A DNA stretch of 64,000 nucleotides, from assembly GCA_015491865.1 (NCBI GenBank), contig WFVD01000026.1, positions 62,001-126,000 of the forward strand. Reading direction: 5' to 3'. The notes under the pieces were generated by a model, which was not told the DNA's origin, did no database searches, and saw only the letters and a program-made list of their open reading frames with translations. Source of the stretch: Gammaproteobacteria bacterium (GTDB lineage Bacteria > Pseudomonadota > Gammaproteobacteria > SZUA-140). Every line of letters starts with the position of its first letter. Position 1 is the first letter of the stretch. Below, piece after piece: positions 46,630-54,716 of the stretch. Position numbers and translations under genes: made by a program.

Positions 46630-47904
46630 CTACTCTCTTCCGGGAAGATAGAGCGAGAGCATTGGTACATAGGTGATGATTAACACGGCCAGTAGCAGGA
46701 TGAAAAAGAAAGGAAGTGTCGCCTTATAGAGCTGCATCACCGGCTTTTTGAAGCGATAGCTGGCAATGAAAAGATTTAACCCTACTGGCGGCGTGAAATA
46801 GCCAAGCTGCATGTTGGCAAGGAAGATGATACCGAGGTGTACCGGATCGATGCCGTAGCCGAGTGCGATGGGTAGCAGTAGCGGGATGATTAAAATCAGC
46901 GCGGAGAAGATGTCGAGCATTGCGCCGAGAATCAGTAAAAAGATATTCAGCAAGATCAGAAACATCAGCGGGCTATCAATATGTTCTTTAATGAATTCGA
47001 ACATTCGGGTTGGGATGTCGGCATCGATCATATAGTTGGTTGAAGCGAGTGACAGGCCAAGAATAATCAGCAGTGCGCCAACCAGCACCATAGAGCTGCG
47101 CATGATCTGCGGTAGTTTTCTGAGAGGTATCTCTCGGTAGATTAATACCTCAACGATCAACACATAGAGTGCCGTGACAGCAGCGGCTTCGGAAACGGCA
47201 AAAAAACCGCTATAAATACCACCGAGCACAATGAATGGTAGCGGTATCTCCCAGCGTGACCCTTTGAGTGCGCTGACCACCTCTCCCCACTCCATGGTGT
47301 GCGTCGGCAGATTGCGATTCTGTAGCATAGCCCAGCCGGAGAGCATTAGTAGCATTAACATGCCCGGTAAAATACCGGCGAGGAAGAGTTCATCGATAGT
47401 GAGTGGCGCACCAATGCCCATCTGCTGCACGATCACGGCATAAAGGATCAATGGTAGTGATGGTGCAAAGAGTAGTCCAAGGCTGCCAGAGGTGGTGATA
47501 AGCCCAAGGTTAAAATTTTCTCTGTAACCCGCCTTCATTAGTGCCGGGAAAAGCAGTGCACCCAGGGCCACAATGGTCACGCCCGATGCGCCGGTGAAGG
47601 CGGTGAAAAAGGCGCAGGCGAACAGGGCGACGATCGCCAGTCCACCGGGTAACCAGCCCAGTAGCGCATTGCTGAGCCGCACCAGTCTTGCTGGTGCCTG
47701 ACTCTCGCTGAGCAGATAACCGGCAAAGGTAAATAGTGGGATCGAGACCAGCATCGGCATCTCTGCCAGGCGAAAAAATTCGATTGCCATGACGGCGAGA
47801 TCGATCTCTGCCTGGTAGAAGCCCCACATCGCTCCCGCTGCAATCACAGCAAATAGCGGCGCGCCGAGCAGTGCGAGGATGATGAGTAGCAGCGTGACTA
47901 ACAT
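46630..47904 (-). CDS. dctM: TRAP transporter large permease (DctM)
   Basis: A 424-residue inner-membrane protein with about twelve helices and no large soluble part. It is the DctM subunit that couples substrate entry to sodium: FAGYLLSESQAPARL, TGASGVTIVALGALLFPAL and FTPPVGLNLF are typical. Its start overlaps the dctQ stop by seven bases. The last gene of tatT-dctP-dctQ-dctM. Confidence 0.95.
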   Translation of the reverse strand: MLVTLLLIILALLGAPLFAVIAAGAMWGFYQAEIDLAVMAIEFFRLAEMPMLVSIPLFTFAGYLLSESQAPARLVRLSNALLGWLPGGLAIVALFACAFFTAFTGASGVTIVALGALLFPALMKAGYRENFNLGLITTSGSLGLLFAPSLPLILYAVIVQQMGIGAPLTIDELFLAGILPGMLMLLMLSGWAMLQNRNLPTHTMEWGEVVSALKGSRWEIPLPFIVLGGIYSGFFAVSEAAAVTALYVLIVEVLIYREIPLRKLPQIMRSSMVLVGALLIILGLSLASTNYMIDADIPTRMFEFIKEHIDSPLMFLILLNIFLLILGAMLDIFSALILIIPLLLPIALGYGIDPVHLGIIFLANMQLGYFTPPVGLNLFIASYRFKKPVMQLYKATLPFFFILLLAVLIITYVPMLSLYLPGRE

Positions 47905-48449
47905 TGTGCATCACCACCGTCTGGTGGCGGTGTTTTTCGGGTTAATGCGATGCACTGCGCAAGAGAAGTGAAGCCGCAGCGCAGTGCGATCAGAGCAAAG
48001 CCAAACGGAATGATCGCTTCGCACAACCATGCAGGCACAGATGCAAAGGCAACCGTACCATCTTCGAACTCCATAACCACAAAGCGGTAGCTATGGTACG
48101 CAAGCAGGCCGCTGATAATGGCGGTAAATAGATCGAGAACAATCTGGTTAACGCCTTTGAGGCGTGGCGGTAAAAAGCGCGACAATATGTCAATATTAAT
48201 ATGATTCTGTTCGCGGGTTGCCACCATCGCACCGAGCATCCCAACCCATAACACCAGGATGCTGAGAGATGGGTCACCCCACGAAAGGCCGCTATCCCAG
48301 AAGTTACGCATAATGATCTGTGTGCTGGCGAGCGCAATCATCACAAACAGTGAGAGCGCGAGCAGAGAGTTTTCTACAAAGGTAATGATTCGATTGACGA
48401 GTTGCAACGGATTGCCATTACGTCCCTGGGCTGGAGTGATCTGCGACAT
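47898..48449 (-). CDS. dctQ: TRAP transporter small permease (DctQ)
   Basis: A 183-residue protein with four membrane helices. IIMRNFWDSGLSWGDPSLSILVLWVGMLGAMVATREQNHINIDIL is the conserved DctQ region. The ORF track starts at 48527, inside dctP, giving 26 extra polar residues; I prefer the ATG at 48449, although AGGGA lies directly against it. It works with DctM in the membrane. Confidence 0.9.
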   Translation of the reverse strand: MSQITPAQGRNGNPLQLVNRIITFVENSLLALSLFVMIALASTQIIMRNFWDSGLSWGDPSLSILVLWVGMLGAMVATREQNHINIDILSRFLPPRLKGVNQIVLDLFTAIISGLLAYHSYRFVVMEFEDGTVAFASVPAWLCEAIIPFGFALIALRCGFTSLAQCIALTRKTPPPDGGDAQC

Positions 48450-48480
48450 TCCCTGTGCGATAATTTCAGGTTGGTAACGG

Positions 48481-49500
48481 CTAGTTAAGGGTGTTTTGTG
48501 TGGCAGCTGATGAGGCGCGATAGTCATTGAGGTGTTTTTGCAGCATGGTCACAATCTTTTTCGATAGTACCCCTTTCTGCGTCATGCTCTGCTCTACATT
48601 TTTACGGATATCAAACCACTGACCGGTGAGTTGGGGTGAGAGTTGAACGAAGGTGATCCCCTGTTTTTGCAGTGCAATACGGGCGCTGGCATCATCTTCG
48701 CGGTTGATCTTATTGAGCCGCCTGAAGGTAGCACCCATCACTTCGGCGACGACTGCCTGGTCAGCAGCAGAGATGCGTTTGAATCTTTTCTGACTGATCA
48801 CCATCGAAGCGTAAAGGTAAGAGAGCGGCTCATTCATCAGGTATTTCACACGGGTGTGCCATTGCAGCGCAATCGCACCGCTGGCTGAGCCGGCGACGGT
48901 GTCGATCAGGCCGGTCTGCAGGCCGGTAAGCACATCTGAGAGCGCCAGCGAAATGGGCGAGATACCGATCGATTCAAACGCAGCGCGGCTGACATCATCG
49001 TTCTGCGGCACCCACACCTTTTGCCCTTTGAAGTCATCGATGACTCTGATTGGGTGGTTCGACATCAGGTAAGCAAAGCCCCCTTCGGCGAGACCGAAAC
49101 TGACAAAACCGTTCTGCTTGAGACCATCGATGAGTATCGGGTCCATCTTCTGGCGTACGTAGTCCACTTCTGCTTCGTTGCGGAAGGTGAAGGGCAGGCT
49201 GTAGATACCGATGTCGGGATAGATCGCAGTCAGGCCGCCGCTGACGATGGCACCACCATGGAGCTGGCCAATGCGGATTTTGCGCAGCACACTTTTATCG
49301 TTTCCCATGATGCCACCGGGAAAGAAGCGAAATTTTACCCGCCCGCTGGTGCGCTGCTTGATCTCATCGGCACCTTTTCGCATTTCATCCATCCACGCGG
49401 TGCCATCGGGAGCGATGGTGGCGATCTTGAATGTTAGTGCCTGTGCAGGCAGCGCTACGGCTGCGGCGAGCAGGGTACCAATCATCAATAAACGTCGCAT
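48481..49500 (-). CDS. dctP: TRAP transporter substrate-binding protein (DctP)
   Basis: A 339-residue periplasmic binding protein. The signal peptide (1-20, ending PAQA) is followed by TFKIATIAPDGTAWMDEMRKGADEIKQRTSGRVKF, typical of the DctP family branch found with TatT. The substrate-contact region includes the Arg in a position where carboxylate ligands bind, so an organic acid is likely, though the exact substrate is unknown. The ATG at 49500 has GAGGAGTGA before it, and that ribosome-binding site lies in the tatT stop. Confidence 0.93.
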   Translation of the reverse strand: MRRLLMIGTLLAAAVALPAQALTFKIATIAPDGTAWMDEMRKGADEIKQRTSGRVKFRFFPGGIMGNDKSVLRKIRIGQLHGGAIVSGGLTAIYPDIGIYSLPFTFRNEAEVDYVRQKMDPILIDGLKQNGFVSFGLAEGGFAYLMSNHPIRVIDDFKGQKVWVPQNDDVSRAAFESIGISPISLALSDVLTGLQTGLIDTVAGSASGAIALQWHTRVKYLMNEPLSYLYASMVISQKRFKRISAADQAVVAEVMGATFRRLNKINREDDASARIALQKQGITFVQLSPQLTGQWFDIRKNVEQSMTQKGVLSKKIVTMLQKHLNDYRASSAATQNTLN

Positions 49501-49504
49501 CTGT

Positions 49505-50440
49505 TCACTCCTCAAAATAGGCGGCAGAGCTGTCCAGTAGTTGACCTGCCTGCTGCTGTGCCAGTGTGTTGATAAGGGTGAGGTTGCGCTCTTCCGGGTT
49601 GGCGTCGAGCACCTCATTCAGTAGCTTATCGTGCAGTTGCTGGTCAAAGATTAATCTGGCATAGCGGTGTGCAAATTCCACTTTGGCGTAGAGGTTGCGC
49701 CCATCTGAATATTCGATCGCCCGCTCAAAGTGTTGACGCCCGATTTCGGGATTTCCACCGAGGGCGGGGGGGCGCAATGTGCGTAGTACGCCGAGGTAGA
49801 GCTGCGCCTGGCCGCGTTCGTAGCGCGGATCGAGTTTGATGATCTGCTCAAATACGAGTTCGACCTTAGGGAGGTCGGCGATGGCGCTAAAGTTGCTGCT
49901 GTGAGTCTGAATCCAGCCGACCCAGGCGGTGGCATAACCGTATAGTAGCGGTAGATCATCTGCTTTGACTTGAGTGATCTGCTGCGCAAAACCGTCAAAA
50001 GCGCCTTTGTCGTAATCACAGACAGCGGGGTGTGAGTGGCAGAGCGCACGCCGCCCATAATCGAGCGCTTTGGTTGAGAGGCGGGCGGCTCTTGCCGGCT
50101 CTTCGACAAAGATGCCGGCGTAGCTGCTGTAGAGACGCGCTCCGGCGAGTAGCAGCTCCTGGTTGTTCGGGTCGTCAAGGATCGATCCGTCGATCAGCAG
50201 CAGATAAGCCGGGACACCAGTGCGCACGGTAGCGAGGTCATTCTGATTGGCAATACCCTGCGAAAGGCTCTCTGCCATGCTGCGTACCACACCGGAGGCG
50301 CATCCGCTAATGAGTGCCGCCAGTAAAAGCACGACGGCAAATCTAACTGTGTTTTGAGTCTGCAATGTCAACCGCTTGAATTTTGTGGATAGTGACAAGG
50401 CTAACTGTAAGTTAACCACAAAACAAGTGGAGACGTTCAT
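49505..50440 (-). CDS. tatT: TRAP transporter-associated TPR lipoprotein (TatT family)
   Basis: A 311-residue lipoprotein. The lipobox region LLLAALISGC follows a long N-terminus; the true start may be a later TTG (50371), as the first 23 residues are unusual for a signal peptide. The mature part is alpha-helical, TPR-like, with DPNNQELLLAGARLYSSYAG and VFEQIIKLDPRYERGQAQLYLGV typical of the TatT family. In Treponema TatT binds the DctP protein and is thought to help deliver ligand. It precedes dctP by four bases. Confidence 0.9.
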   Translation of the reverse strand: MNVSTCFVVNLQLALSLSTKFKRLTLQTQNTVRFAVVLLLAALISGCASGVVRSMAESLSQGIANQNDLATVRTGVPAYLLLIDGSILDDPNNQELLLAGARLYSSYAGIFVEEPARAARLSTKALDYGRRALCHSHPAVCDYDKGAFDGFAQQITQVKADDLPLLYGYATAWVGWIQTHSSNFSAIADLPKVELVFEQIIKLDPRYERGQAQLYLGVLRTLRPPALGGNPEIGRQHFERAIEYSDGRNLYAKVEFAHRYARLIFDQQLHDKLLNEVLDANPEERNLTLINTLAQQQAGQLLDSSAAYFEE

Positions 50441-50506
50441 CCGCCATTAATATTGAATTGATATGGAATCACTATCGGGAGCATTAGCGATATTTTAATG
50501 CTGCGC

Positions 50507-51766
50507 TTAGCAGATCATCGCGGCCCCAACGGTGTTGTTGGTAAAGCTGTCGATGATGATGAAGTTACCAGTGGCGCGGTTATCTTCAAATCGATCAAAG
50601 GTGAGCGGCTTCATCAGTTTTAATGACACTTTGCCGATCTCATTCATCGCCAGCTCATTAGCGGACTCATCCCGGGTTAGCTCGTTGATGTCGGTGCGAT
50701 AATTGATCTCGCTGACCATCGCCTTCACTGTATTGGTGGTGTGTTTGATGAGGTATTTTTTGTGTGGTGAAAGTGGCTCTTCACCCATCCAGCAGACAAT
50801 CGCCTTGAGTTCCTTTGCGGTGTGGGGTGGCTTGTCGGCGTGCACGATAATGTCGCCGCGTGAGATGTCGATCTCATCTTCCAGGGTGAGGGTAACGCTC
50901 TGCGGGGCGAAGGCTTCATCAAGGTTGCCATCAAAGGTGATGATCTCTTTAATCTTTGATCGCTTACCGGCCGGTAGCTGCAGGATCTCGTCGCCCGGTT
51001 TAACAGTGCCTGAGGCGATGCGCCCCATGAAACCGCGGAAATCGGGCAGCTCTTTCGTCTGCGGACGGCTGACATACTGCACTGGAAATCGGAACTCATT
51101 TTCATCGAGGTGGCCGCTAACATCAATGGTTTCCAGGGTTTCCAGGACAGTCTTCCCTTCGTACCACGGCATGTTGTTACCGCGCTCCACTACCATGTCG
51201 CCAGCCAGTGCCGAAACGGGGATGCAGATCAGGTCGTGAATATTCTGGCGCGCACAAAACTCGCTTAGCTCTTCTTTGATCTGCAGGAATGTCGCTTCGT
51301 CGTAATCGATCAGATCCATTTTATTGATGGCGACAATCAGGTGCGGCAGCCCCAGCAGGCTAATGATATGGGTGTGGCGACGGGTCTGCTGCAGAACGCC
51401 CTTGCGCGCATCGATCAGGATGACCGCAGCGTTGGCGGTGCTGGCGCCGGTCACCATATTGCGAGTGTACTGCTCGTGTCCCGGGCAGTCCGCCATAATA
51501 AATTTGCGTCTGGGGGTGGCGAAGTAGCGGTAGGCAACGTCAATGGTAATTCCCTGCTCGCGCTCAGCGGCGAGGCCGTCGGTAAGCTGTGCCAGGTCGA
51601 TGCCGTCGGCACCTTCACCCTCATCTTTACGCACCGCCTGGAGCTGATCTTCAAACGCCCCTTTGGTATCATACAGCAGGCGCCCCATCAGGGTGGATTT
51701 GCCATCATCGACACTGCCGACGGTAACAAGGCGTAATAGTTCGATATCCTGTTTTGCGATAGACAT
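50507..51766 (-). CDS. cysN: Sulfate adenylyltransferase subunit 1 (CysN, GTPase)
   Basis: The GTPase subunit of ATP sulfurylase, which drives adenosine 5'-phosphosulfate formation. EF-Tu-like G motifs are G1 SVDDGKSTLMG, G3 DCPGHEQY and G4 NKMD; two beta-barrel domains follow. It is 419 residues, without a fused CysC kinase domain. The ATG directly follows the cysD stop (TAAATG), so the two subunits are made together. Confidence 0.97.
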   Translation of the reverse strand: MSIAKQDIELLRLVTVGSVDDGKSTLMGRLLYDTKGAFEDQLQAVRKDEGEGADGIDLAQLTDGLAAEREQGITIDVAYRYFATPRRKFIMADCPGHEQYTRNMVTGASTANAAVILIDARKGVLQQTRRHTHIISLLGLPHLIVAINKMDLIDYDEATFLQIKEELSEFCARQNIHDLICIPVSALAGDMVVERGNNMPWYEGKTVLETLETIDVSGHLDENEFRFPVQYVSRPQTKELPDFRGFMGRIASGTVKPGDEILQLPAGKRSKIKEIITFDGNLDEAFAPQSVTLTLEDEIDISRGDIIVHADKPPHTAKELKAIVCWMGEEPLSPHKKYLIKHTTNTVKAMVSEINYRTDINELTRDESANELAMNEIGKVSLKLMKPLTFDRFEDNRATGNFIIIDSFTNNTVGAAMIC

Positions 51767-52720
51767 TTAGAAATAACCTTCCTTCTTTTTGTCTTCCATG
51801 CTGTTGGAGCCATGGTCAATGATGCGAGTTTCACGTTCGCTACGGGTGGCAATGCTCGCCTCTTCAATAATCTCTTCGATGGTGGTCGCGCTGGAGCGTA
51901 CCGCACCGGTGCAGGGCATGCAGCCGAGAGTGCGGTAGCGTGACATCACCAGCTTCGGCTCTTCGCCTTCAAGCAGGAACTGGCTATTTTCAGCGGGGAT
52001 CAGGTGGTTGCCACGTTCCACCATCGGGCGTTCCTTGGCGTAGTAGAGCGGAACGATGGGAATATTCTCTTCTTTGATGTACTGCCACACATCCATTTCG
52101 GTCCAGTTTGAAATGGGGAAGGCGCGCACCGATTCGCCATCGTGGATGCGGCCGTTATACAGATTCCACAGTTCAGGCCGCTGATTTTTGGGGTCCCACT
52201 GACCAAAGCTATCGCGCATTGAGTAGACGCGCTCTTTGGCGCGTGAACGCTCTTCATCGCGACGTGCGCCACCAAAGGCGGCATCATAACCACCCTTCTC
52301 CAGGGCTTCGAGCAGTGCGCCGGTCTTGAGTGCACCACAGCAGCGCGCCACGCCAAACTCGTTAGGATTCATCCCTTTACTGATCGCATCCTCGTTGCGG
52401 TGTACGATCAGCTTCGCCCCAACCTTCTTAACATACCAGTCGCGGAACTCATACATCTCCTGGAACTTGTAGCCGGTATCGACATGCAGCAGTGGGAACG
52501 GTAGCGGCCCGGGGTAGAACGCCTTGCGTGCCAGGTGGAGCATCACGCTGGAATCCTTTCCGACGGAGTACATCATCACCGGATTACGAAATTCGGCAAC
52601 GACTTCGCGCATGATGTGGATAGATTCGCTTTCCAGCTCTTGAAGTTGTGTCAGCTTATGTTGGGGCATGGTTTTATCGATCATATTGATTGAATTATCA
52701 GTTTTGCCGGAAGTTAACAT
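51767..52720 (-). CDS. cysD: Sulfate adenylyltransferase subunit 2 (CysD)
   Basis: The catalytic subunit of ATP sulfurylase, a PP-loop ATP pyrophosphatase: the motif is [13 protein letters not shown], followed by the family blocks [21 protein letters not shown] and [18 protein letters not shown] took the ATG at 52720, preceded by AGAGG, which gives 317 residues; ORF-track start 52762 is less likely, and an ATG at 52669 is possible. An extended -10 promoter and a leader hairpin lie upstream. Confidence 0.97.
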   Translation of the reverse strand: MLTSGKTDNSINMIDKTMPQHKLTQLQELESESIHIMREVVAEFRNPVMMYSVGKDSSVMLHLARKAFYPGPLPFPLLHVDTGYKFQEMYEFRDWYVKKVGAKLIVHRNEDAISKGMNPNEFGVARCCGALKTGALLEALEKGGYDAAFGGARRDEERSRAKERVYSMRDSFGQWDPKNQRPELWNLYNGRIHDGESVRAFPISNWTEMDVWQYIKEENIPIVPLYYAKERPMVERGNHLIPAENSQFLLEGEEPKLVMSRYRTLGCMPCTGAVRSSATTIEEIIEEASIATRSERETRIIDHGSNSMEDKKKEGYF

Positions 52721-52762
52721 AGTAGCCTCTCGACAACATCCGCGTAAATTATTTTTTCTCAC

Positions 52763-52783
52763 GGAGGGCCATAGAGCCCCTCC
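52763..52783. other. GC-rich hairpin in the cysDN leader
   Basis: GGAGGG and CCCTCC form a six-base stem with a nine-base loop. It lies about 15 bases after the expected cysDN start point and 43 bases before the cysD ATG. It lacks a T tract on either strand, so it is not a standard terminator. A leader role is possible but unsupported. Confidence 0.35.
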
Positions 52784-52798
52784 ACTGAAGCGGGCGGC

Positions 52799-52807
52799 AT
52801 TATACCA
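52799..52807 (-). promoter_or_regulatory. Extended -10 promoter of cysDN
   Basis: On the minus strand TGGTATAAT is a perfect extended -10 element, 79 bases before the cysD ATG and between cysD and degQ. No consensus -35 box is visible. Confidence 0.6.
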
Positions 52808-52843
52808 CGCGCACCATATGGAGGGGAGGGGCTTCTGTCGTGC

Positions 52844-54217
52844 TTACTGGATCAGAATAAAGAGTGCTGAGCTGCCGCGTACCACATTGAACAGAATGCC
52901 TCGGCGTGACTGCTTGAGCGCCTCAGTCAATGAGCTGAGATCATTGACGGCGTAGCGATTGGCAGAGACGATCACATCACCTTTTCGCAATCCGGCACGC
53001 CATGCGGGGCTGTTGGGTGTGGTTTCGACGACGAGTACGCCGTCAATCTTTCCATACAGGGGTGAGTTTGCCTCAATGCGGCTGAATACCGTCCCCTCGA
53101 GTCGAACATCTAGTTGTTTTCCCTTGATTTTATTGGGCTCTGGGTCGGCGATTCTGGTCTTGATGGTGAGTGTTCTGTTACCTCTCAGCACCTTGAGCTC
53201 GACCTTGTCACCAATACGCAGCAGGCCAAGCTGGTTGCGGATATCAAAGGCGTTATCGGTGGCGTTGCCGTTGACAGCGATGATGACATCGCCAATCTGC
53301 AGGCCGGCTTCAGCGGCGGGCGAATCGGGTGCGAGCTGCACCACCACTGCGCCGGTGGTGCGCTCGATTCCAAAGGCGTGGGCCAGTTCAGGGGTGAGAT
53401 TCTGCGCCGAGACGCCGAGTTTGCCGCGTTTAACCTCACCGTATTTGACCAGCTGCGCCATGATCTGCTGCCCCATGTTGGTCGGGATCGCAAAGCCGAT
53501 GCCGATATTGCCACCGCCCGGGGCGAGGATTGCCGTGTTAATGCCGACCAGTTCGCCGCGCAGATTGACCAGCGCGCCGCCGGAATTACCGGGGTTGATA
53601 GAGGCGTCGGTCTGGATGAAGTCTTCATAACCCTCGATGCCCAGGCCGCTGCGCCCCAGCGCGCTAACGATACCGGAGGTGACGGTTTGACCGAGGCCAA
53701 ACGGATTACCGATCGCGACCACAAAATCACCGACACGCAGCTGGTCAGAATCGGCCAGTTTGAGGGCGGTCAGGCCTTCACTGGGAACCTGAATCACCGC
53801 TACGTCAGCCTCGGGGTCGTTGCCAACCAGTGTGGCGTTGAGGCGCCGACCATCCTGCAGGGTGACGGTGATCTCGATCGCATTGGCGATCACATGGTTG
53901 TTGGTCAGAATGTAACCGTTGTCTGCATCGACAATCACGCCCGAGCCAAGGCTCTGTGTATCGCGGTGGCTCGGCTGCTGGGGGATGTTAAAAAAACGGC
54001 GAAACAGCGGATCCTGCAGTAGCGGGTTCCCCTGGATCTTCTCCTGTCCGCGGGTCGAGATATTGACCACGGCGGGGGTGACGCGCTCGATCATCGGAGC
54101 CAGGGAGGGGAGCGGTTCTCCCTGAGAATCGAGAGCCGGCAGCGCAGCACCGGCGGCGCCACTAAATGGCGCGATAAAGGCGCATAACAGTAGGGTAATC
54201 AGCAGTCGCTGGGGCAT
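52844..54217 (-). CDS. degQ: DegQ/DegP-type periplasmic serine protease
   Basis: A 457-residue HtrA-family protease and chaperone of the periplasm. A signal peptide (1-25, ending GAAGA) is followed by a trypsin-like domain with His in ILTNNHVIANA, Asp in EADVAVIQ and Ser in NPGNSGGALVN, then two PDZ domains (about 250-345 and 365-455). It lacks the long Q-linker of DegP, so DegQ is the closer label. The ATG at 54217 has GGAGACC before it; the ORF track starts 17 codons earlier. Confidence 0.95.
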   Translation of the reverse strand: MPQRLLITLLLCAFIAPFSGAAGAALPALDSQGEPLPSLAPMIERVTPAVVNISTRGQEKIQGNPLLQDPLFRRFFNIPQQPSHRDTQSLGSGVIVDADNGYILTNNHVIANAIEITVTLQDGRRLNATLVGNDPEADVAVIQVPSEGLTALKLADSDQLRVGDFVVAIGNPFGLGQTVTSGIVSALGRSGLGIEGYEDFIQTDASINPGNSGGALVNLRGELVGINTAILAPGGGNIGIGFAIPTNMGQQIMAQLVKYGEVKRGKLGVSAQNLTPELAHAFGIERTTGAVVVQLAPDSPAAEAGLQIGDVIIAVNGNATDNAFDIRNQLGLLRIGDKVELKVLRGNRTLTIKTRIADPEPNKIKGKQLDVRLEGTVFSRIEANSPLYGKIDGVLVVETTPNSPAWRAGLRKGDVIVSANRYAVNDLSSLTEALKQSRRGILFNVVRGSSALFILIQ

Positions 54218-54382
54218 TAAGAGGTCTCCAGTAGGATTGGTTAATCGCTGTCTGTTTTTAGCTGGCACAACGGCCTGAGCTTATTTGTTCAACATAATGT
54301 GGGTGTTAGGCGCTCCCTTTTCAAGGGGGCGTGAGCGGTTGATTATAAGTGTTTGTTCCGCAAGTAGTCGATGAAAATCAAA

Positions 54383-54398
54383 ACACAATATATAGTGA
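54383..54398. promoter_or_regulatory. NrdR-box-like palindrome 1
   Basis: ACACAATATATAGTGA matches the NrdR-box consensus acaCwAtATaTwGtgt at all but the last position. It lies 334 bases before the nrdJa start, in the divergent region shared with degQ. Confidence 0.7.
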
Positions 54399-54557
54399 TT
54401 ATGTCTTTTTTCGAGTTTTGTGAATGGATAAAATTTCCACCCTATAAATACAGGGTTATGATCGATAACCTGTTGTTATTATTGAGGTTAATTTTTTATA
54501 TTACATTTGTTCTGGTGGTTGACGGCGGTGCTGTTTAGTTCTAACCTCCTGTCTGTA

Positions 54558-54573
54558 ACACAAGATATTGTGT
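54558..54573. promoter_or_regulatory. NrdR-box-like palindrome 2
   Basis: ACACAAGATATTGTGT matches the NrdR-box consensus at 15 of 16 positions and is nearly a perfect palindrome (one central mismatch). It lies 159 bases before the nrdJa start. The two boxes are 175 bases apart, much wider than the usual tandem pair of about 31 bases. Confidence 0.75.
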
Positions 54574-54716
54574 TTTGTTTTTCTTTAATCTCTTTATTTA
54601 CCAAATTGAGCGCGGGTTGGCCTTTGTCGGCTGTGCGGTGGGGTGTCTGGGGATGCTGGAAATACAGAATAAAACCAGAGAGATATAAAAAAATAAAAAT
54701 GGGAGAGAGCCATATA

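Larger units (their letters stand above)
54218..54716. other. Divergent control region between degQ and nrdJ
   Basis: A 499-base region, AT-rich from about 54360 to 54520. It holds two NrdR-box-like palindromes (listed separately). I looked for a cobalamin riboswitch, expected for some B12-dependent enzymes, and found no B12-box-like sequence. The ORF track extends nrdJ across this region, but that part has no family similarity. Confidence 0.5.

Noticed and set aside
53114-54022. 302-residue plus-strand ORF opposite degQ
   Set aside because: It lies wholly inside the well-supported degQ gene on the other strand, has no ribosome-binding site, and shows no domain. It is a shadow frame.
54218-54716. 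Cobalamin riboswitch before the B12-dependent reductase
   Set aside because: No B12-box-like sequence or expected stems were found; the boxes fit NrdR control instead.
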